From Micavibrio sp. UBA5703 (GTDB lineage Bacteria > Pseudomonadota > Alphaproteobacteria > Micavibrionales > Micavibrionaceae), in contig DIHF01000033.1 of the NCBI GenBank assembly GCA_002420015.1, positions 50,942 to 88,277 of the forward strand: a stretch of 37,336 nt of DNA, read 5' to 3'. The notes beneath the pieces are model-generated. The model did not search any database and was not told the DNA's origin. It was given only the letters and a program-made list of their open reading frames with translations. This document shows, piece after piece, positions 24,210-34,000 of this stretch; the first letter of the stretch is position 1, and every line of letters starts with the position of its first letter. The translations under genes were made by a program, and so were the position numbers.

Positions 24210-24830
24210 CTACGAAACCGGGCAATCAACCTTGACCGGGAGGTCGGCGGCAATGGGTTCATCATCGAGCATTTCGATCATGCCGCTGGGCTGGACTGCG
24301 AAATTGGCGATGAAAAGCGCGTTGGAATAAAACACCACCGCATCGCACAGGAAATGCCCCTGCTCGTTCATGCCCTCATACGAGGCCGGGCGTATCGTTC
24401 CCTCGATTACGGAACGTGTCGTAGCGTCCATTTCCACTGGCATATTGGGGTCTGCCATGCTTTCGGCGATATAGAACGGGCCTTCCTCGCCGCGCACGAA
24501 GAAACAGAAAAAGCGCAGATAATCTAGCACGTTTTGCTCGTTCACTTTCACAGGCGCCTTGGCGTTGACTTCATGGATGGGGGGCGATGTGCCGTTCAGG
24601 CGGAACAGATTACCCTGATCCGTCAGATAATAAATATTCAGTTTCTTGTTCACCCAGTTCGGGTCGTGGACGCGGATAAGCGCGATGGATTCATAAAACG
24701 GCAGCATGCGCCAGTGCACCTGCGTGCTTTCGGGCGAAACGCGGTATTTGCCGTCGACAGGGTTAATCTGCTCCAGAAACCCTGCCAGCTCGTCGCCCTG
24801 AACCGCATTCCAATTATTATCCTGGTACAT
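24210..24830 (-). CDS. Hypothetical protein, 206 aa
   Basis: I do not recognise this family. No signal peptide or membrane helix is evident. The sequence looks like a soluble mixed alpha/beta protein (YESIALIRVHDPNWVNKK, LNIYYLTDQGNLFRLNGT, YLRFFCFFVRGEEGPFYIAE). AAGGGA sits 5 bases before the ATG at 24830, and a plausible promoter lies about 70-95 bases upstream. A terminator separates it from the giant adhesin gene, so it is probably its own unit. Function unknown. Confidence 0.8.
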   Translation of the reverse strand: MYQDNNWNAVQGDELAGFLEQINPVDGKYRVSPESTQVHWRMLPFYESIALIRVHDPNWVNKKLNIYYLTDQGNLFRLNGTSPPIHEVNAKAPVKVNEQNVLDYLRFFCFFVRGEEGPFYIAESMADPNMPVEMDATTRSVIEGTIRPASYEGMNEQGHFLCDAVVFYSNALFIANFAVQPSGMIEMLDDEPIAADLPVKVDCPVS

Positions 24831-24897
24831 GACCGTCCCTTAAATCCTGTATATTTTCAGCGCACGCAGCCACCCTGCGAATCGCGCATTCACTCAA

Positions 24898-24927
24898 TTA
24901 TTAAACACTATTACTGCAAATTGTAAA
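24898..24927 (-). promoter_or_regulatory. Candidate sigma70 promoter of the 206-aa gene
   Basis: On the minus strand TTTACA (24927-24922), an 18-base spacer and TAATAA (24903-24898). It lies in an AT-rich stretch just after the adhesin terminator. Moderate match only. Confidence 0.45.
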
Positions 24928-24955
24928 CGCTTTTTCAGCGCTAAACCTCTAAAGA

Positions 24956-24983
24956 AAAAGCCCCGGACGATGCCGGGGCTTTT
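24956..24983 (-). terminator. Intrinsic terminator of the giant adhesin gene
   Basis: Arms AAAAGCCCCGG and CCGGGGCTTTT enclose a 6-base loop, 22 bases after the tpsA stop codon. On the minus strand the hairpin is followed by a T-rich run (CTTTTTCTTT), as expected for rho-independent termination; on the plus strand only four T follow. Confidence 0.9.
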
Positions 24984-25005
24984 GTCAATTCTTTAGCCGT
25001 CAACC

Positions 25006-28000
25006 CTAGAAGGTTTCGGAGCCGCAACCGGCAGCGTCGCTGAGGAGTTCCTCAGTGGTACCGCCCCAGTTGATGCTGGCGGGCGTTCCGGTCGATGCCT
25101 TGTTGACGACATCGCCCATACAGCCTGTGTCTTCGCCACCTGCGGCCGGTTCGATGCTGGCCAGATCTGCTGCGCCTTCACCTTCGCCACCGGCAGCCGG
25201 CTCGATATTAGCCAGAGCCTGCGCACCCCCCAAGTTAAGCGGCGGCAATCCGGTGATCGTCACGTTCAGGCCGCTGAGACCGGCAGCGAACGGATCGAAT
25301 TCATCGAAGATCCTTGCCTGATCGATGTCGACCGGCACAAATCCGAAGAAGAAGATGCCGATATCGCCGCGATCCGGAAAGTGGAAGAATTTCTCTTCCA
25401 GGAAGTCGAACACGTTCTGGCTCAAAATCCCGCCCGTCGTAATCGGCGTAACGTCACCGAACGGTGTCTCGAAGGTCGAGTTCAGGGCGTTTTGCCAGAT
25501 CGGAAGACCCGATTCCTGATCGAAGAACGCGAAATTATCGAGGGCTACGAAGAAGTCGCCGGACTCCTGGAAGCCTCTGAAGATCTGCGAACCGATCGTG
25601 CCGCCAAAGTTGGTCGGTATGACTTCAGGATTGTACGGCGTGGAACCTGCGCCATCGACATCGAGCAGTGCGAGATCCGCATAGCCTTCCGTCGGGACGT
25701 AGGTATGGATCGGCCAGCCCTGCCATGCGCCGAAGTCTCTCGGCGTGACTTTCTGGAAGCCGTAATCCCCATAGTAACCGTAGTCGCCATAGTGATAGTC
25801 GTCACCTTCCAGCGTCGCAAAGTCGAACGGCTTGAACAGCAGACCGATTTCCGAATGATCGCCGCCGATAAACTGGTTCGGCGTGCCGGTCATGTCGATC
25901 AGGCCGCTTTCAAAGTTCGCGCCGATCCGGTTGTTGGTAAAGATGTTACCGGCAACCTTGATCCTTCTGGCGTCCTCGTCGAGTTCCTCCAGAACGTTGG
26001 TTTCAAAGCGCGCATTGAACGGGCCGGAAACATACAGGCCGTTTTCCATGCTGTTTGTTACCACGTTGTCGAATACGTCAGCGCGGTCATAGCCGGTAAT
26101 TTCGATACCGTCGCCATGAGACTGGCCGTCATAGTCAACGCCGTAGGTGCGTCTGCCGTAACCTTCGTAGGACTCGGATTCAAACGCCTCTTCGCTTACC
26201 TCATCGGCAGGCGAACCGGAGTCGATGACCGTGTTACGCTCGATCACAACATTGAATTCAGGCGCGCCGTAGTAGCCGTAGCCGCCGAACAGGACCACTT
26301 CCTCCTCGGGCAGTTCGACTTCGTTGGCGAAGAAGCCTGCATAGCCGATCACCTTGATACCGTCGTCGCCAGCGTCATAGACGTTGTTGTCGGCGATCAG
26401 GAGGCTGGTTACGCCTTCCGTCTCGATACCGTCATCGCTCGGACCCTCGGACGTTTCGCCCGTTTCCTCGTCGATGCTGCCGATCGTGTTGTTGGTGATC
26501 TCGACATGGGTGCTCAGGAAGTACGGGTCGCTGTAGCCTTCGTACGCGTACTCATACTCGCCTTCATAGCCCGGCAGACCGTTCTTGAAGAAGCCGGTAT
26601 GAACATGGATGCCGTCGGCGCCATGATTGTCCTGAAGCCTGGTCAGAAGCTCGTAAGAACCATAGTAGCCGTAGCCGCCATAGTACTCGACTTCATCGAG
26701 GTATTCCTCAACCACGTTACCGGCGTTCAGGATCGTGTTGTTGTGGATCAGCGTATTGCCGCTCCACAGAACCTGGATGCCGTCATCGGCGGTGTTGTCG
26801 ATATGGTTGTCGACGATCTCGACGCCCAGGCCCGGCAAAGCTATGCCTGCATAGTCGCCATAGATGTAAACCTGACCAAGGACCTCGCGGACATGGATGC
26901 CGTCGGCGCCAAATCCGTCATGGGATTTCTTGCCTTCGCCATAGTAGCCGTAGCCCTCGCCATAGCCATAACCTTCATCGAGCGCGTTAACGCCTACATC
27001 ATAGATGTTGTTGCTGTCGATCAGCGTACGGCCGCTTCTGACGACTTCGATGCCGTCATCGCCGGTGTCTTCGATGTCATTGCCGACGATCTCGACCGAG
27101 TTTCCGTAGAAACCCTCATACGGATACAGAGCCAGCTCTTCGCCCTCATAGACCTCAGAGGGATAGTAGAAGTAGTCGGCAAAGACGTTGCGAACATGGA
27201 TGCCGTCCGCGCCGTAGTAATCGCCGCCGCTGAACTTCATCTTGAGGACGTCTTCATACTCACCGTAACCCTGGGTGATGTACTTGTACCCTTTCAGGCC
27301 GGTATCTTCGATGTCGTTGTACTCGATACGCGTACGACCGCTGTCAAGAACCTCGACACCGTCATCGCTGACGTTTTCGATGTCATTGTTGCTGACCACG
27401 ACTGCGTAAGGCTGGTAGCCGTAATCGCCGTAGAAGCCGGGGCCGTAGAAGCCGTTGTTATGAACGCCACGAACATGAACCGCATCCGCGCCGTATTCGT
27501 CGGCACCGGTACGACGGCTGGCTTCGCCGTAACCGTAGTACTCGCCTTCATAACCATAGCCGCCGTAGTAAACTTCCTTGACCTTGGTTACGCCGACATT
27601 CTTGATGCGGTTGTCATCGATCAGCGTCGAGCCGGAGTCGACGACTTCGATACCGTCATCGCCCGTCGTGTTGACGTCGTTGTCGATGATGTTGATCTCA
27701 TAGCCATGATAGCCGTAGCCGCCGTAATAGCCCGGACCTTCGAGGCTGTCGAGCGCGGCAAGCCTGATGAAGTTTTCGCCGCTGTCACGGACATGGATGC
27801 CGTCGGCACCATAGTAGTCGCCGCCGGAGAAGTTCAGGCTGCGGTATCCTTCACCGTAGTAGTCGCCGTCCTGAACGTTCTGATCCCCGATCAGGCCAGT
27901 GTTCCTGACCTTGTTCTCTCTGATGAGAGTCCGACCGCTATCGACAACTTCGATACCGTCGTCGCTGGTGTTGTTGGTATTGTTACCGACAATCGCCACG

Positions 28001-31000
28001 TCGTAGTAGTCGCCTTCATAGCCGCTGAGGAAGATCGGGCCAAAGCCATAGACGTTGCGGACATGAATGCCGTCCGCGCCGTGACCAAACAGATCACCGC
28101 CGTCGCTGTAGTAGCCGCTATAATAGCCGTAACCGCCGTAATACTCGGAAACGCCGGTGTTGGTAACGTTGTTACCGGCAACATACGTCGAACCGGAGTT
28201 GATGACTTCGATACCGTCATCGCCCGTGGCGTTGATGTTGTTGTCGATAATGTTGACGCCATAGCCGTGATAGCCGTAACCGCCGTAATAGCCGGGGCCT
28301 TCAAAGCCTTCGAGCTCGGCCATCTCAATGAGGTTCCTGCCGCTGTTGTGGACAAAGATGCCGTCCGCGCCATGCTCATCGCCGTAGCCGTAAGCGTAGT
28401 ACGGGCTCTCTTCGGAATCACCAACGCCGGCATCGGAAATGTTGTTGCCGGAAATCAGCGTCAGACCGCTGTTGCCGACATCAATGCCGTCATCGCCCGT
28501 CTGATGGATGTTGTTGCCGACGATCTTGATATCGTAATCGCCGTCAAAGCCGAATACGTTATCGACATGGATGCCGTCGCCATTGTTCAGGACAGCGCCA
28601 TAGTAGCCGTCGTAGTAGTAGCTGTTATAGCCAACATAGGAAATGTTGTTGTTCTTGATCAGCGTCTTGCCGCTGTCGAGAACCTCGATGCCGTCATCGC
28701 CGGCATAGCTGACATTGTTGCCTTTGATGATAAGGGCGGAACCGTCATACAGGCCATTGCCGCCAATGTTGTTGGCATGGATACCATCAATGCCGACATC
28801 AGAGACTGTGTTGTCCTTGATGCGAACATTGTTCGAACCGTCAACATGGATACCATTCAGAGCCGCAAAGGAGATATTGTTGCTCAGAACGTCGATCCAC
28901 GATCCGCTTTCGATCTTGATGCCGTTTTGAAGGGCATTGCTGATCGTGTTACCGGAAACCGTGACGTTGTCAGACGGATTAACCAAGATGCCGTTCAGAC
29001 CGACGCTGTTGATCGTGTTGCCGGAAATCATCGAGCCGTCGGAATTTTTGTTGTAAATCCCGTTGCCGGATGCATCGACGATCTTGTTGCCGGTGATTTG
29101 AGCGTTGTGGCTGGTGTCGACTTCGATACCGTCGCCGTGAATATTGTCCTCACCGGCCGAATCCGTAGCTGCCAGCGTGGTGTAACCAATCACGTTGTCG
29201 CGGACTTCGTTGCCGATAGTCTCCACCGCCAGCGCGTTACCGTCGCCGCCGATATGAACGCCATCGCCGCCCGTGTTGCGGATCAGGTTACCCTGAACCA
29301 GCGTGTTGTTGACGCCCTCCAGGTGGATGCCCGACAGGAACCAGTTCGGACCGCCTTCGCGGCCGGTGTCGTTGATGTCGTTGTTCAGGATATCCAGATT
29401 ATTGCTGTTCCAGGCGTAGATTCCGAGCCTGTCGACGCCGTTGATGACGTTGTTCTGGACCAGAGCGTTATGCGAGCCGCCCATCACCGCGATGCCGGAA
29501 GCGCCGGTCACGTTGTCGATGGTGTTGCCGGAAATCTCGGCATACGTGCTGTCCCAGACGTTGACGCCGTCCCAGCCGATATTGTCGATATCGTTGGACA
29601 GAACCTTGTTGTTCGTGCCGCCCAGGATCTCAACGCCGTTATCGCCAGTGGTGTTGATGGTATTGCGCTGGACGATGACATTGCTGCTGTTGTCAATGTC
29701 GATGCCGTCATCGCCGACATTGCTGATCGTGTTTTCCTGACCTGCCAGAGCGCCGCCGATGACCGAGTTATCGCTCTCGATGACGATGATACCGTCAAGA
29801 CCGACACCGTCAACGATGTTGCCCTGGATGACCGTCGCGGGCGACGGGTTCACGTAGATACCGTTCAGGGTCGCGTTATTGACCGTGTTGCCCAGGATCT
29901 GCGCTGCAGGCGAACCGGACACATGAATGCCATCGCCATTGATGTTGCTTGCGCCACCCGTCGTACCGACGAGGTTGTTGCTGATGGTCAGACCGGTGGT
30001 GTTAAAGGCGTTGATGCCATGCGAGCCGGTGTTGTCGACTTCGTTGTTGTCGACCAGCGCCGTGGTCACGCTCTGGATATCGATGCCCTGCTGGGTCGCC
30101 GAGTCGATATCGTTGCCCGTCACCTTCGCATCCGAGCCGCCATTGACGCGGATGCCCGCGTTGTCGGCCGTGAAGATATTATTGTCCGTGATATCGATGC
30201 TGACCGTATTGTCGGCGTAAACGCCTTCATCTTCCGCGTCGATATAGCTGTAGGTGCGGATCGCGTTTTCATGCACGACATGGTCGCTGCCGCCGAATAC
30301 CGACACGCCGCGGCCATCGGCCCGGATCGTGTTGCCTTTGATGGTGGCCGTATCGGAACCGTTGCCGACCGTCACGCCGTCATCGGCGATGCTGCCGTCG
30401 ACATTGTTGGTGCCGATCAGGTTGCCTATGACCACTGCGTTGTCGCTGTTGTTAACATCGATACCGTCGTCGTCGGCATCATCGACTGTGTTCGCTTCAA
30501 CAACAGCGTTGTTGCTGCCGTTGAGCTGGATGCCGTCGATGCCGACTTGACCGATCAGGTTCAGATAGACATCGGCGTTATCGTGGTTGTCGATCTGGAT
30601 ACCGTTCAGAGCCGTTTGGGAAATGACGTTGCCAAGGATGTCAACGCCCGATCCACTCTCGACCAGAACGCCGTTTTTACCGACAAACGAGATGTTGTTG
30701 CCGGAAACCGTGACATCGTTGGACGGATTCACATGAACGCCGTTGCCGACCGTGTTCTGGATGGCGTTGCTATCAACCAGAGCATTGTCAGAGCCGGAAA
30801 TGTGAACGCCATCGTCACCGATGTTGTTCGCGCCGCCGAGCGTGCCGATCTGGTTGGCAACAACCAGGTTGTTCGAACCGCCCGTGACCAGAACGCCGTC
30901 AGCGCCCGTGTTGTTGATGCTGTTGCCGATGATAAACACGTTGCTGCTCGGGTTGACCGAGATACCGTTGGATACCGTGTTGGCAACGGTATTGGAAACG

Positions 31001-34000
31001 ATAAGAGCGCCATCCGAACCGTTAACATCGATACCTTCAGCGCCGATGTTGTTCGCGCCGCCGGATGTGCCGATCTGGTTAGAGATAATAACAATACCGG
31101 CGCTGTTGGTGGCTTCGATGCCATCAAGCCCGGTATTATCGATCACGTTGCTGGTGACAATAGCGCCATTCGAATTGTCGACTACAACGCCGTTCTGTCC
31201 CACGTCATGAACCAGGTTGCTTGCGATCACGAGACCGGTTGCGCCATCAATATGCGCGCCATCGCCCGTCGCGTTGAAAATGTCGTTTCCGGCAATGTTG
31301 ATGTTCGTGTAGCCCTGCGACAGCAGATCATTGGTCGTGGTGATGCCGTGACCGATGATCGGCGTTACAGCGCCGCCATGGATGAAGTTGTTGGAAATGT
31401 CGATATTGTCCAGCGAACCGCCTGCATCCAGATCAAGCAATCTGATGCCCGCGATGTTGGAGCTGTCGGTGCTTAAGTCGACGCCTTTCAATGTGACATT
31501 GTCGGCATAGATCAGGATAGCCGGGGAAACCGTCACACCTGCCGCGCCTGTCGCGCCCGCGAAGTCGAGAACGACTTCATCGGCGCTGCCGGCCGTGCGG
31601 CCTGCGCCGACCGCGCTTGTTTCATGAGTCGCGCCCAGAATCGTCAGGGACTTGTAGACCTCAAGCGGGAGGAAACCCTCATCCGTATCGGACGGATCGT
31701 TGTAAACGCCCGAACCCAGAAGAAGGGTGTCGCCAGCGGAGGCAACGTTAATCATGCGCTGAATGCCTTGCAGGCCAAAGCTTGAATCGCCGACAAAACC
31801 GTCGGGGATCAGCGAGAACAGGCCAAGGTCTTCACCGTCGAGATAGTGGTGAACTTTGGATTCGACATTCGCCAGCGCGTTAATTTCCGCGAAGCTGTAG
31901 CCACCAGCGGAAGCGTCGATGCCGCTGATGCCGCCCGGGCCGACAAGCCCGGTAATCGTGGCATCATAGAAAGTCGCGTTCGAACCGTCGAGCAGCGTCG
32001 GCGTGCCGGGCTGGAATTCAGCGCCGTCAGCGAGTTGAATGAAGAATTTGCTGTTGTTGACGTACTCGGTTGCACCGATGGTGTCGCCGAGGATGTCGAT
32101 ACCGGCACCGGACAGATGCATGCCGACCTCGCCGTTTACAAACGAAGCGGTCGATGTCTGCATGTCGATGTCAAGGCCCGGACCTTCTGCGTTCGTCAGG
32201 GCGGAAAACGCCTTGGACGTCGGCAGCAAGCCGTAGAACGTGAGCGGCGTTACGTTGTTCAGAACAAGACGGCCCGTTCTTGTCGAAGTCGTGGTCGTGT
32301 TGTCGACCAGAAGGCCATGTTCGTTACCGGCGTACGAGCCGCCGAAGATGGAAACGCCGTTTGGCGATTGAATATTTCTGATTTCCACGCCGTCGCTGTT
32401 GCCGGTAACCGTCTGCGCGTTGGAGGCGCTGTCAGCCAGCACTACCGTGGCTTTGCTGGTAACGCCGCCGATGTCGATACCGTCATCGGTTGCATTGACG
32501 ATGGTGTTGCCCGAAATCTCGACAACCGCCGTACCGCTGACGCCATCAAGGTCGATACCGTCATCGCCGGGGGCGACGATCGTGTTGTCTCTGATGACAA
32601 CGCTGCCCTTGCTGAGCGGCGAGTCGAAATGGATGCCGTCTTCGTCGATGACGCCGTCGATGACGTTGTCAAGGATGAAGACATTGTTCACCTTGGTGAA
32701 CTGCATGCCGTGGTTGCCAATGGTGTTCAGGTGGTTGTTCCTGACGATAACATCGCCAACGTTAATACCTCTGACGCCTTCATCGTCGCCGTCTGCATCG
32801 TTGATGGTCGTGATGATGTTGTTCTTGATATCGAACTTCGACGTACCAACGTCGCCGCCATCAAGGAGCACGCCGTTGCCGTCGCCCGTGAACTGGAATC
32901 CGTCGATGGTCACGTTGTTGCTGGTGACCTTGAAGCCGAAGCGCTCGCCGTCCGGACCGCCGAGGCCGCCGTCGATCAAGCTCTCAGGACCGCGCACACC
33001 TGTATTCGGGTCGATGCCGTGGTTGATGCCTTCCAGCAGGAAGTTGTCTTCATATACGAGAATGTTTTCGCCATACGTGCCCGCGCCGACATGAATCGTG
33101 TTCAGGCCCGAACCCGCATTGTCAACCGCGTCGATGGCGTTCTGAATGCTGCCGCCCTCGTTCTGGTTGATGTCGATCGTGCCGCTCGTGTGCGTGCGGA
33201 CGCTGTCTTTATCAACGCTGGAGAAGATGTCCTTGTTGTTGATGACGATATTGCCGCCATCCGCATCGATCAGCGCACCGGATTGCAGCGTCACATCGCC
33301 GTCGCCCGCAAAGTCATTGCGCGCTTCGATGTTGATATTGCCGCCTTCGGAGGCGATCGTGGAATTCACGCCCATATTGGTGTTGAGCGCCGATACAACA
33401 ACGTTATTGCCGTTCGTATCAAGGCGTGAGCCTTGGCCCATCTCAAAATTGCCGACTGTGGCGTTGTTGCTGTCGCCAAAGAATGTGGCATCGCCGATCA
33501 GCGTTTCCACGCTGGCGTTATCCGCAAAGACGATGTCGTCGTTCGAGTTCACCTGCAGCGCGTTGAAAACGTTCGTGCCTGTAAAGTTAACATCGTCGTC
33601 GTCACCCAGGCTAACCGATGTGGTCAGGCTGACAGCGCCGGAGATCGTGGCCGTCGTCGTGTTCACGTTGCCTACGTTAATCTGGTTAACGTGCTCGCCG
33701 CCGATGATGAGGGTGCCCGCATCGATCTGCTCAAGCTCGGCCTGGGTCAGATGCGCGCCGCTGACGAAGTCGCCAAGGCTCATGGCGCCGTCCGTGAGGC
33801 GCGTGAATTTCACAGCCGAAGTGCCGGCATTGATCGTGCCCGCGATGTCGTAATCATCCGCGATGACGACGGCAACGTTATCGATTGCGCCCGTCGTGTC
33901 GATCGAGCTGCCCGCGCCGAAAACATCACCCATGATGAAACGGTCGGCGGTGGCAAGGAAGTAACCGCCATTGGTGTCGATATCGCTACCGACCGCAACG

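Noticed and set aside
25800..32900. Regularly spaced DNA repeats that could suggest a CRISPR array
   Set aside because: They are coding beta-helix rungs with diverged units in one continuous reading frame, without constant repeats, unique spacers or cas genes.
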